From an uncultured Butyrivibrio sp. (GTDB taxonomy: Bacteria; Bacillota; Clostridia; Lachnospirales; Lachnospiraceae), in NCBI RefSeq assembly GCF_947169445.1, contig NZ_CAMVPU010000002.1:1-64000 (forward strand): DNA of 64,000 nucleotides, in the 5' to 3' direction. The translations under genes and the position numbers were made by a program. The notes beneath the pieces are model-generated. The model was not told the DNA's origin. It worked only from the letters and a program-made list of their open reading frames with translations, and did not search any database. Below are positions 17,472 to 25,537 of this stretch, one piece after another; positions within the stretch are counted from its first letter, which is position 1, and the number at the start of each line of letters is the position of its first letter.

Positions 17472-19730
17472 TTATTTCAATGCTCCATTTTCACACACGT
17501 ACCTTCTTTTTGCTAAATAAACAATAACTATACACCATGAAATCAATGAAATAATAAGAGCAAGATTCCAATACCATGTTCTAATGAATTTTACATGAAT
17601 AATTCCATCAAATTCAGCCGGTAATTCAAAAGATACATATAGTCTTTCAGAATCGAAAACAGTATAGTGACTACCATTATCGTCCACAACTTGATATCCC
17701 TTATAATTTATGAGTGGTAATTCAATTCTGGCCGCGTTTTCAGATGTCTTACATTTTATATCCATATCTGTTCCACGCCTAGAAACCATCTCCAATTCAA
17801 CAACATTTTCCCCAACTAATTCTCCTGTCAGCTTACTATCATCTATATAGACCAAGTTGGAAACATCACCATTTGTCCTAAGATAATCACCACTAGAATT
17901 TCCATATATATCCAAATTGTACGTATCATAGTACATTTCGGAGTTTGAATCCTTGCTATAATAATTCATAAACAGACCTGTCATAAATACAACTATCATT
18001 ATGATACCAATATATAGCACATGATATTTCATATTAAACCATTTATCTAAACAGCCATCGCTTAACATGGATCCAAATAATAAAGCCTGAAAGAGAATAA
18101 CAAATCCAACAAATCTCCAAGGAAACTGAACCTGAGCTAACACATTAAATATCCTATAATTCTTAGCCAACATATCCCAAGGAAAAAGTCTTGTAGATAT
18201 AATCATCATGATTGTACTCATAATCGTAAGCAATTTAACTTTATCTGAATCTCTTCCTTTTATACACACAATAATTGCTATTACATATGTACCAATCAAA
18301 ATGACTCCAGAAGTGCACAGCATACTTCCAGATCCACCAAATGGATTTCTAAAGAAATCAAAGAAATCTGCAAATCTAATTCCCTCACTTTGTATTTCAG
18401 CTGAGAGACCTCTTGATGCATGTGTTGATACTATAACTGGAACATTGAAATAATAATCCATAAAGGGAATTATGAAATAAGCAGCTAATAGACAAGTTAT
18501 TATAGCCGCCAAAAAGAAATCCAAAAGCACCTTTTGTCTTATTGTTCTTTTTATATTTATAATACAAGTAAGAATTATTGCTGTTACCATCATTTCAGTG
18601 GATAAAATATGTGTAGTTACAATTCCCCCCATACCCACTGCTAGTAGCAATATATTTTTCCAATCACTTTTTTCTTCACTATCTTGATATATACTCCATA
18701 TTGCATAGGCAACAATAGGGAAAAACATGAATGCACAGTATTCCCCAATTGCAGCCCTAATATAAATATCTACTAGTTTATATGAAGCAGTCATATAAAC
18801 AAGCGTAGTAATTGCACCAATCTTTTTATTTTCCCAAATTTTATTAAAGCAAACCATTGCTATTGTCGTAGAAATCAAATTAACAAAAAACACGAATACT
18901 TTGTATGCCATATTGACATCAAGTCCACAAATTCTCAAGAATGCAGGAAAATATAGCAATACATCTCCATAAAAAAATGATGTTGGATAACCATACCCTC
19001 CATGCCAGAGTGACGCTACTCCAATTGGAAAATGGCCATTTTTTAATTCTACCGCTAGTCCTTCAATTCGCATTAAATGAAACATCAAATCATGTCCATT
19101 TAGCCCCTTACAAAACAATGGTAAAGATGCAATTATAGTTATCCCTATAACTGAAGCTATTTCTCTTTTCTTTGAATTATCCACATCACAAAAATATAAT
19201 AAAGCATCCCCCAAGCAAATTAAGGAAACTATTAATAACCAGAATAATTTTTCTCCATTATTATTCTTATATATTGATATACTATTTATTCTAACTTCAC
19301 CTTGTCCGTTATACCTGACGATAGCCTCAAAATTATCTATCTTACTCGCAATATTAAAATCGTAAGTAACAGAGTTAATATTTTTTTCTAACCAAAACTC
19401 ATTCGCCTTTATATATTTATCATTTCCGTTGAGCGCAGAAAGAACCATACTCTGTGAGCTTTCACATTCATACTCAATTTGTACAGTATAATATCCTTTA
19501 TTCAGTTCTATATATGGTCCATATAGTAAGTCTATTTTATATCCTTCAAACACTAATTGGTCTGCTGGCAAATACCAACCATTTTCATCTAATGTAATAT
19601 ACTGAGATTTCCATTGATCTAGGCCAACTTCCATCTTTTTAATATTTTGTCTACTCTCAAAACAAACTATTCCCATTAATAAAATAATTATGAATTCAAC
19701 GATAATTATCACTCTAACTTTTTTATTCAT
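17472..19730 (-). CDS. GT-C-like polytopic membrane protein (PTPS-related membrane family)
   Basis: A 752-residue protein. A first membrane segment (7-25) is followed by a beta-rich extracytoplasmic domain (about 30-160), about ten or more membrane helices (163-580), and a C-terminal extracytoplasmic beta domain before a last helix (about 725-745). GHDLMFHLMRIEG (Asp214, His218) in the first external loop resembles the acidic catalytic motif of GT-C glycosyltransferases, which use polyprenyl-linked sugars. It may glycosylate a surface polymer. The gene is clearly more AT-rich than its neighbours, with codons such as ATA, AGA and TTA, and sits between two direct repeats, which suggests horizontal acquisition. 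Confidence 0.72.
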   Translation of the reverse strand: MNKKVRVIIIVEFIIILLMGIVCFESRQNIKKMEVGLDQWKSQYITLDENGWYLPADQLVFEGYKIDLLYGPYIELNKGYYTVQIEYECESSQSMVLSALNGNDKYIKANEFWLEKNINSVTYDFNIASKIDNFEAIVRYNGQGEVRINSISIYKNNNGEKLFWLLIVSLICLGDALLYFCDVDNSKKREIASVIGITIIASLPLFCKGLNGHDLMFHLMRIEGLAVELKNGHFPIGVASLWHGGYGYPTSFFYGDVLLYFPAFLRICGLDVNMAYKVFVFFVNLISTTIAMVCFNKIWENKKIGAITTLVYMTASYKLVDIYIRAAIGEYCAFMFFPIVAYAIWSIYQDSEEKSDWKNILLLAVGMGGIVTTHILSTEMMVTAIILTCIINIKRTIRQKVLLDFFLAAIITCLLAAYFIIPFMDYYFNVPVIVSTHASRGLSAEIQSEGIRFADFFDFFRNPFGGSGSMLCTSGVILIGTYVIAIIVCIKGRDSDKVKLLTIMSTIMMIISTRLFPWDMLAKNYRIFNVLAQVQFPWRFVGFVILFQALLFGSMLSDGCLDKWFNMKYHVLYIGIIMIVVFMTGLFMNYYSKDSNSEMYYDTYNLDIYGNSSGDYLRTNGDVSNLVYIDDSKLTGELVGENVVELEMVSRRGTDMDIKCKTSENAARIELPLINYKGYQVVDDNGSHYTVFDSERLYVSFELPAEFDGIIHVKFIRTWYWNLALIISLISWCIVIVYLAKRRYVCENGALK

Positions 19731-19820
19731 CTTTTACCTTCTTATTGATCATTTTTCTACTTATCTGCCCAAAAACTTTATTTACACATCTCAATGCCAA
19801 ATAAAACAATTAAATATTTT

Positions 19821-19840
19821 TATTGCGCTTTCGCGCAATA
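19821..19840. promoter_or_regulatory. Palindrome upstream of decayed XRE gene
   Basis: TATTGCGC and GCGCAATA are perfect 8-bp arms around TTTC. The same palindrome, with 7-bp arms, precedes the intact gene at 20309-20326. The second palindrome seen in the intact copy is degenerate here (near 19861-19883). Confidence 0.55.
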
Positions 19841-19885
19841 TTCGAAGCATTTTTCCATATTGATTGCAGAAAGGTGCAACCACTG

Positions 19886-20116
19886 AATATAAACGAGAAT
19901 TGTATTATTCAAATTCAAGATATAAAGATTGGAAAAACTTATTCACGCTCAGAAAGAAACGATGTTATCAACAGACAGAAGTCGTAAACTTCTTCAATAG
20001 TCAGAGTATGATAATTCAGCTTCATATAATAAAAAAGAAAAAAGGGGGCCACAGAATCTTACCGTATCACTCCTGTTTAGACTATGTTTACCATTTGCAA
20101 ACAGTAAATTTAGTCA
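19886..20116 (+). pseudogene. Decayed copy of the XRE repressor gene at 20378
   Basis: The DNA aligns with 20378-20626 through most of its length: LRKK, the Q-TEVV helix and the distal LFRLC region are all recognisable across shifting frames. The start codon position reads AAT instead of ATG. At least one frameshift is present, because the matching residues move between frames near GGGGGCC (about 20044). A stretch of open frame across the remnant has no homologous beginning or end. It is a relic of a tandem duplication. Confidence 0.8.
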
Positions 20117-20308
20117 GAACAACGATTCCACAGCAAAATAGTGCACCCCAACAGCCATTTATATTTCTCTACATATTTAATCATAATAGTTTTTCCAACC
20201 GCCTATCTATCAACCAATTGATTTTTAACATTTCCCATTCACGTCCTTTGCTATAAAAATCGCTAGCCTATTATCATGGCAAAAATGCTGTAAACGATTA
20301 TATATTTT

Positions 20309-20374
20309 ATTGCGCTCTCGCGCAATCTTTTGAAGTCACTTTTTCACTAGAATGATTGCGGAAAGGCGCAATCA
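20309..20374 (+). promoter_or_regulatory. Double palindrome in the leader of the XRE gene
   Basis: ATTGCGC/GCGCAAT (20309-20315 with 20320-20326) is followed by TGATTGCG/CGCAATCA (20353-20360 with 20367-20374). Both use the same ATTGCG half-site, as expected for an autoregulatory XRE operator pair. The loop and flank of the second hairpin hold GGAAAGG, the only plausible ribosome site for the ATG at 20378, so translational control through the hairpin is also possible. Confidence 0.6.
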
Positions 20375-20377
20375 CTG

Positions 20378-20626
20378 ATGGTAAATGAGAATCGTATTAT
20401 TCAAGTTCAAGATGTAAATATCGGAAAAAATATAGCCACTCTTCGAAAGAAAAGTGGCTATAAACAGACAGAAGTGGTGAAATTACTTCAATTGTCAGGA
20501 TATGATATTTCAACTTTTTCTTATAATAGAATAGAAAAAGGGACACAGAACCCTACTGTATCCCTCCTATTTAGACTATGTTCAATATTATCTTGTGACA
20601 TGAATTCACTTTTCAATTTCAAATAA
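20378..20626 (+). CDS. Small XRE-family helix-turn-helix regulator
   Basis: An 82-residue protein that is almost entirely one Cro/CI-type domain: GKNIATLRKKSGYKQTEVVKLL, then YNRIEKGTQNPTVSLLFRLCSIL. The first helices and the turn-recognition pair are intact. It has no second domain, so it is a solitary repressor or an antitoxin-like protein. Two ATTGCG palindromes precede it. It converges on Rpn copy 2 with only 4 bp between stop codons, and a decayed duplicate lies 260 bp upstream. Confidence 0.85.
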   Translation: MVNENRIIQVQDVNIGKNIATLRKKSGYKQTEVVKLLQLSGYDISTFSYNRIEKGTQNPTVSLLFRLCSILSCDMNSLFNFK

Positions 20627-20630
20627 GGTA

Positions 20631-21527
20631 TCATGTTTCAGAACTATTACTCTTAAGCCTTTCAATTTCAGCCTGCAACCTAGCAACGGTATTTAAAGCA
20701 GCCTCTTTCTGGGCAACTTCAGCTGCAATAGTGGCATCCTTATCAGCAATAATCTTCTCGTACTTCTCTTCTGTTTCCTGCACACCTTCAGCACGTGCGG
20801 TTGCAAGCATCTCCCTGTATCTACGCTGTCCTTCTAAGATTTCTGCGGCCTGATTATCAGTATTAAGTGTTAAAACCATATCTCCCACCTCTCTGACTTC
20901 CGGTCTATTCTCCGCTAATGCCTTGAATTCTTCCCAGGTAGTAGCATTAAATAACTTTGCCCAATAAACGAGATTGTTCTCTTCATCTTCATCTGTTGCC
21001 AGTTCTATGTGGTTTAATTGTAACATGTTTAGCCCAATAAGTTTAGTGTATGGTACATGGGTTTTAACGTTGAGAAGCATATGCTGTGAATAGAATTCCG
21101 GTTCTCCAGAAAGAAGATCCTTATCTGTGATACAGAAATGAGTTGTTGGTTTTAGCTTGGTGTAATCTTCACCCTGTTTTATACTGTCAAAAGCCCGACA
21201 TAAATACAGAATCGACCTTTTTTCCCAGTTCTTATCAAAATAGGTTTGAATTTCGATATTAAGGATTTCACCTGAGTTCATCATCAGCTTTAGATCCATA
21301 ACCGTTTCTTTAAGATTTGCATTTAGCTCAATGGGATTAAGTATTTCAATACTTTTAATATCTTCAGGCTTTATCCCCTTTAAAGCACCAACAAGCCCCA
21401 TAAGCGCCTTCGTAGATTTCTGCATAACATAATGAAATAGTAAATCACTCTTTAGTGTATACTTGATTGGCCCAGTAGCTGTATCCAAAGAGACTGGCTC
21501 CATACCAATAGAATTATTTTCTAACAT
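20631..21527 (-). CDS. Rpn-family PD-(D/E)XK nuclease / putative transposase, copy 2
   Basis: A 298-residue near-duplicate of the gene at 16244-17140. It keeps Asp78, Glu92 and Gln94 and the following YLCRAFDSIKQGEDY segment. Substitutions such as HVPY for HAPY and ENRPEVRE for ENNPEVRE are few. The C-terminal coiled coil differs: it lacks the DAELAEK unit and has QKEAALNTVARLQ instead. It ends 4 bp from the convergent XRE gene. Confidence 0.88.
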   Translation of the reverse strand: MLENNSIGMEPVSLDTATGPIKYTLKSDLLFHYVMQKSTKALMGLVGALKGIKPEDIKSIEILNPIELNANLKETVMDLKLMMNSGEILNIEIQTYFDKNWEKRSILYLCRAFDSIKQGEDYTKLKPTTHFCITDKDLLSGEPEFYSQHMLLNVKTHVPYTKLIGLNMLQLNHIELATDEDEENNLVYWAKLFNATTWEEFKALAENRPEVREVGDMVLTLNTDNQAAEILEGQRRYREMLATARAEGVQETEEKYEKIIADKDATIAAEVAQKEAALNTVARLQAEIERLKSNSSET

Positions 21528-21732
21528 TCAAATTCTCTCTTTCTATTACTTTATCTTATCTAATGCTTTGTAATTTATTACTTTAAGTGGTAATAATCTC
21601 ATGCAGATTGTTTCAAACAAGCGCATTAGACACGCTTTAGCATGAGACTTCACTCCGGCCGGAGCAGATTTCATTATGCATACAAAACATATCTTTGTAA
21701 ATATGTTTGAGCAAATCTTTAAAAAGTCTTAA
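20637..21732. repeat. 1.1-kb direct repeat, copy 2 (Rpn gene plus leader)
   Basis: This partner of 16250-17345 includes the leader 21528-21732 with the same three inverted repeats. One visible leader change is ACATATCTTTG for ACATCTCTTTG. Similarity ends after CTTAA at 21732. The gene-free stretch 21733-21899 beyond it shows no further gene, only AT-rich sequence. Confidence 0.87.
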
Positions 21733-21899
21733 TAATTTTACTGTATTCAGATAGTCATTTCACGATATATCAATCCAAAGCCACAAATATAATGCCAACA
21801 ATTATAAGTTTCAGTATTTTTTGCACAATTAGACAATATTCACCTTATTTTCTTGATTTTTGTGTTATCATAAAATACGTTTGTTGGAGGGTACATATT

Positions 21900-22109
21900 A
21901 TGCAGAATTCCTACATTGAAGCAGGCTGCATAACAGAGTATCTTGCAGAGACTTATGGCATGGATACTGTCATGGCAAACCTTGGCAAAAATCTTATGAC
22001 GATGTCAAGTTCGGTTTACGGAAAAGAATTTTCGGAAATCTATAAGGATTTCACTATATGGATAAATGCTAAATATGAAGCCTATGTGGATAGCAAGAGC
22101 GCAAAATAA
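21900..22109 (+). CDS. 69-aa protein resembling the C-terminal tail of a gluzincin-type peptidase
   Basis: The ATG at 21900 follows a GGAGGG site at 21886-21891; the longer frame upstream has no ribosome site. The pattern EAGCITEYLAETYGMDTVMANL...VYGKEFSEIYKDFTIWI resembles the helical end of MA-clan peptidases, where a 'YxEA..V.YL...YG...F...FG.s..el...W' pattern is common. The HExxH part is absent, so this is either a relic with its own ribosome site or a small unrelated helical protein. The comparison is from memory and weak. Confidence 0.55.
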   Translation: MQNSYIEAGCITEYLAETYGMDTVMANLGKNLMTMSSSVYGKEFSEIYKDFTIWINAKYEAYVDSKSAK

Positions 22110-22151
22110 ACTTAAGGCAGAGCTTCACTATTACTAGTATAATTCGCTTTC

Positions 22152-23027
22152 TTAAATACTTGAATCCACTCCTCCAAATATACCCTCAATATATTCGCTG
22201 ATTTCTGTGAAATCTATCATGAGATTACCGTTGTATATTCCAACAGGAATCATCTGATCAAAACCATAAATTGAGATAGTATCATCATTACCTTCCATGT
22301 CATACCTATAAATAACAACATTTCTATGAGACGGATCCACCATCCAATATTCTCTTACCCCTGCATCCTTGTATTTACCTGCCTTGATATATCTGTCTTT
22401 TCGTGAAGTAGATGGAGACAATACCTCTGCCACAAAATCAGGGCTTCCAAAAAGATTTTTCTCAGTTAGTTTCTTAGGATCACAAACCACGAACACATCC
22501 GGTTGTACCATGGTTTTATCATCGCAGTCTAGCTGAACATCAGTTGGTGCCATGAAAGGAATGCACTTACCTTTATTATCACGAATATAATTGCTGATAA
22601 CTCTAAAAAGCTCACCAATATATAATTGATGCCTCGGAGTAGGCGCTTCCATATAAAAGAAATGTCCATCAATCAGTTCAACTCTTATATCATTAGGAAG
22701 CAAACGATAATCATCTATCGTATATTGCCCCTGAACCTTCCCATTAAAATGATTTAAGTCAATAGTCTTACTATTCCCCCCATATACGGCAGGTTCATCC
22801 ATTAACATGCTACTTGAGTAATCTGGAATGTAATCATTTTGTCTGCTACTACTATCCTTAGGCAAAAAAAGAGCAGAAAGCTTCTCAAGCGTTTCAAAAC
22901 GAGGAGCTTTTGTCTCTCCATTAAATATTTTTTGCACAGTTCCTAGAGGTACACCAGAAAGTGCAGCAATCTGCTTGAAACTATAACCTAGTTCTTTCTT
23001 CCTTTGCTTCATTTCTTCTATTGTCAT
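22152..23027 (-). CDS. XRE helix-turn-helix fused to a Uma2-family (DUF820) nuclease domain
   Basis: A 291-residue fusion. Residues 1-55 are a Cro/CI-type domain (MKQRKKELGYSFKQIAALSGVPLGTVQKIFNGE). A linker of about 45 residues leads to a Uma2 domain from about 100 to 280. Its PD-(D/E)XK core reads VQPDVFVVC, then DFVAEVLSPSTSRKDRYIKAGKYKDAGVREYWMVDP. Uma2 proteins are abundant in cyanobacteria and scattered in Firmicutes, with no settled function. The HTH suggests DNA targeting or self-regulation. It lies next to the Rpn repeat island. Confidence 0.88.
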   Translation of the reverse strand: MTIEEMKQRKKELGYSFKQIAALSGVPLGTVQKIFNGETKAPRFETLEKLSALFLPKDSSSRQNDYIPDYSSSMLMDEPAVYGGNSKTIDLNHFNGKVQGQYTIDDYRLLPNDIRVELIDGHFFYMEAPTPRHQLYIGELFRVISNYIRDNKGKCIPFMAPTDVQLDCDDKTMVQPDVFVVCDPKKLTEKNLFGSPDFVAEVLSPSTSRKDRYIKAGKYKDAGVREYWMVDPSHRNVVIYRYDMEGNDDTISIYGFDQMIPVGIYNGNLMIDFTEISEYIEGIFGGVDSSI

Positions 23028-23187
23028 AATATCCCTCCGAAAAGCAACCGAATTTAATTACTTTGCCCATTATTTATCCGTATTATATCATATTTTCAAC
23101 CCCTTTAAACCGTTTATATCTTCATCACAATGACTATGACATAGCAGAAAAAAGAGTTGCTAAATAATCATCATTTCTAAAGAATAA

Positions 23188-23231
23188 AAAAGCTCGATTC
23201 CTTTCTACATATATAAGGAACCGAGCTTTTC
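23188..23231 (-). terminator. Intrinsic terminator of luxS
   Basis: AAAGCTCGATTCCTT pairs with AAGGAACCGAGCTTT around 23189-23229 with one mismatch, and an A run precedes it on the plus strand (T run on minus). Confidence 0.85.
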
Positions 23232-23254
23232 ATATACTTGATTATTAAACTGTT

Positions 23255-23779
23255 TTATGAATCAAAGAACTGACGGCCATCATCTGTAACAAGTCTCTCT
23301 GACTGAGGATACTCAAAAATAGCCTGGTTATCTGCGTTCTTCTCAAGGTAATCTGCAAACTTTTCAGCATGCCACTTAGCAAGACAAAGGTTGTGCATAA
23401 GATAATTTCCGCAGTTCTCTTCATTAGAACCAGGAACGCTGTCTGCATCAGCTACAGATCTGAATGCTCTAAGAAGAAGATCATGTATCTCCTTAGGAGC
23501 ACGATTTCCCTTTAAGATAAGATAAAAACCTGTAAGGCATCCCATCGGTCCCCAGTAAATAACTTCATTCTTCCAATCAGGGTCATTACGAAGGAATGTT
23601 GCAATAAGATGCTCAAGTGTATGCATTGCAGCCACATCTACTGCGGGCTCCCTGTTAGGTCTTGTAACTCTTATATCATAGGTTGTAATAATCTTGTCCC
23701 CAAGCTCATCCTGTCTGCTGACAAAAATACCAGGGATAATTTTAGTGTGGTCTACTGAAAAACTCGGTATTAAATCCAT
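23255..23779 (-). CDS. luxS: S-ribosylhomocysteine lyase (autoinducer-2 synthase)
   Basis: A 174-residue enzyme cleaving S-ribosylhomocysteine to homocysteine and DPD, the AI-2 precursor. The metal site HTLEH gives His53 and His57, and Cys123 (ENCGNY) is the third ligand. Glu56 and Cys81 (GCLTGFY) are the acid-base residues. All key residues are present. The upstream enzyme of the pathway, the MTA/SAH nucleosidase, is also in this window at 28200. It is apparently monocistronic with its own terminator. Confidence 0.97.
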   Translation of the reverse strand: MDLIPSFSVDHTKIIPGIFVSRQDELGDKIITTYDIRVTRPNREPAVDVAAMHTLEHLIATFLRNDPDWKNEVIYWGPMGCLTGFYLILKGNRAPKEIHDLLLRAFRSVADADSVPGSNEENCGNYLMHNLCLAKWHAEKFADYLEKNADNQAIFEYPQSERLVTDDGRQFFDS

Positions 23780-23878
23780 CTTTATTCCTCTCTTTTGTTA
23801 TCTAAAAACTACAATTATGTAAATACATTCTACCACAAGTACGGCAAAGTAAAAAACAAAAGAGATTGGAAGCATAAA

Positions 23879-24508
23879 TTATCCGAATTTAACTGAATCA
23901 ATGACCATAGCAAGATTATCACTTACCATCATATCAAGCTCATCGTCACCGGTAACATGTCCTATTGTTTTAAAAACAAGACATCCTCCCTTATAATCTC
24001 TTGCAATAATGTTTTCGTAATAGCCTGATCCCTCTTCTGCCGGAGGAAGTACTGCCCAATATCCTGTCACATCTTCTGTGCCAGGGAATATACATTCATT
24101 CTGTATAGTGTTATCATTAGCCCATTTCATAGCCGTACCATCTACTACGTCCTTAGCACTAACTGCCGGCTCATAATAAGCATCGATTAAATTACTACCT
24201 ACGCCTTCACCAGAATATACAAAGAATACCTCGTCGTCCTGCTGCATGACATTTATATACGCATCATCATATTGAACAGACCATCCATTAGGATTTTCAT
24301 ACTGCTGATAATCTACACCATAACTCTGATCTGATAATACCGCTTCGTCAAATGAATCTGCCTTGGCAACCTCTTCTTCAGCTATTGTTTCTAAAACGCC
24401 AGAAGAATATACTTCTTCTGCTGCTTTGCCACAACCTGCAATGGTTCCCATAATAAGAACTGCTACTGTGAAACTTGAAATTGTTTTTGCCATCATTTTC
24501 TTTTTCAT
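23879..24508 (-). CDS. Lipoprotein of unknown function
   Basis: The start at 24508 is chosen because it begins a lipoprotein signal (MKKKMMAKTISSFTVAVLIM, lipidated Cys26) and a GAGG site precedes it; an upstream frame to 24607 would bury the signal. The mature domain of about 180 residues has YENPNGWSVQYDDAYINV and VDGTAMKWANDNTIQ segments that resemble the small beta-sandwich domains of clostridial surface lipoproteins. No enzyme motif is visible. Confidence 0.72.
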   Translation of the reverse strand: MKKKMMAKTISSFTVAVLIMGTIAGCGKAAEEVYSSGVLETIAEEEVAKADSFDEAVLSDQSYGVDYQQYENPNGWSVQYDDAYINVMQQDDEVFFVYSGEGVGSNLIDAYYEPAVSAKDVVDGTAMKWANDNTIQNECIFPGTEDVTGYWAVLPPAEEGSGYYENIIARDYKGGCLVFKTIGHVTGDDELDMMVSDNLAMVIDSVKFG

Positions 24509-24586
24509 AATTTTTTTCCTCGTTCTTAAGAGATAATAGTATTTTTGCTTGTTCCTATTACTTATACGAATCAAATAATTATTGTG

Positions 24587-24628
24587 GCAAAAAAAGAGAA
24601 CCAACAACCATAGTCATTGATTCTCTCA
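24587..24628 (-). terminator. Intrinsic terminator of the rubrerythrin gene
   Basis: On the minus strand AGAGAATCAA pairs with TTGGTTCTCT (one wobble) and a run of seven T follows. It is 47 bp after the rubrerythrin stop. Confidence 0.75.
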
Positions 24629-24674
24629 ATAATCTTAAACCTTAGATTTTATCTGCAATTTCTATTATCCAAAA

Positions 24675-25214
24675 TTATCCAAAATATCTCTTAAGGAGAC
24701 CTGCAAATGCCTTGCCGTGTCTAGCCTCGTCGCGTCCAATTTCATGAACAGCGTCATGAATAGCGTCAAGATCAAGAGCTTTTGCCTTCTTAGCCAGGTC
24801 AGCACGGCCCTGAGTAGCGCCATATTCAGCGTCAGCACGAAGCTCAAGATTCTTCTTGGTGGAATCTGTAATAACCTCTCCAAGGAGTTCAGCAAAATGA
24901 GCTGCATGCTCAGCTTCTTCCCAGGCAGCCTTCTCAAAGAATGCGCCAATTTCCGGATATCCTTCACGGATAGCTACTCTTGACATAGCAAGATACATAC
25001 CTACTTCTGAGCATTCACCGTTGAACATCTCACGAAGTCCATCCTTAATCTCATCAGGAGCAGTAGAAGCCACTCCTACTACATGTTCGCAAGCCCATAC
25101 CTTGTCACCTTCCTGCTTTGTGAATTTTGATGCAGGTGCCTTACAAACAGGACAAGCCTCCGGCGGCTGATCACCCTCATGAACGTAACCACATACCTGA
25201 CATACCCACTTCAT
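24675..25214 (-). CDS. Reverse rubrerythrin (rubredoxin domain N-terminal)
   Basis: A 179-residue protein. The start at 25214 follows an AGGAGA site and begins at the rubredoxin domain; longer frames add unrelated sequence. The domain holds Cys5-x-x-Cys8 and Cys21-x-x-Cys24. It is followed by a four-helix diiron domain with ECSEVGMYL, EEAEHAAHF and RDEARHGKAF. In classical rubrerythrin the rubredoxin part is C-terminal; here it is first, as in the 'reverse' type that reduces peroxide in anaerobes using an electron donor. Confidence 0.94.
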   Translation of the reverse strand: MKWVCQVCGYVHEGDQPPEACPVCKAPASKFTKQEGDKVWACEHVVGVASTAPDEIKDGLREMFNGECSEVGMYLAMSRVAIREGYPEIGAFFEKAAWEEAEHAAHFAELLGEVITDSTKKNLELRADAEYGATQGRADLAKKAKALDLDAIHDAVHEIGRDEARHGKAFAGLLKRYFG

Positions 25215-25335
25215 AAATAGTCTCCTTTCCTGCGTTCTTACGCCAAGTGCCATATGCAATATTTTTAAGAAATACCTACCTATAAAGCATAGCATAATTC
25301 CATTTAAATTGTGCGCTATTTATAAAGTTTTTATA

Positions 25336-25499
25336 AATGATTATTCGTTTCTGTTCAGACAGAAATGCGCACTGTGCTGCGCATTTCGTGAGAAAGTGAT
25401 TCAGGAGTGAGCGCATTCCTTCGACGAAGTCGAATTGGAATGAATGCGCGAATCAGTTACTGGAGGGAGCTGCAAGCGAGTGAACAGTAATGATTATTC
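25336..25499. repeat. Structured intergenic element flanked by 11-bp direct repeats
   Basis: AATGATTATTC occurs at 25336-25346 and again at 25489-25499. Between them are a 10-bp perfect hairpin, GAAATGCGCA/TGCGCATTTC (25362-25371 with 25378-25387), a nested structure with GCGCATTCC/GGAATG-ATGCGC arms around TTCGAC/GTCGAA (about 25411-25450), and the 36-bp hairpin repeat at 25456. There is no coding potential. This accounts for most of the 323-bp gap between the rubrerythrin and AGCS genes. Confidence 0.65.
25456..25491 (-). repeat. 36-bp dispersed hairpin repeat, copy 2
   Basis: GTTACTG (25456-25462) and CAGTAAT (25485-25491) bound the copy. It equals the reverse complement of 4912-4947 except for the last base. 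Confidence 0.8.
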
Positions 25500-25537
25500 A
25501 TCAAAAAACAAATCGTTAGTACGAAGCAAATCGTCAA

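Noticed and set aside
19864..20256. 130-codon frame over the decayed XRE copy
   Set aside because: Its sequence matches the XRE gene only in pieces and in changing frames, so it is chance openness in a pseudogene.
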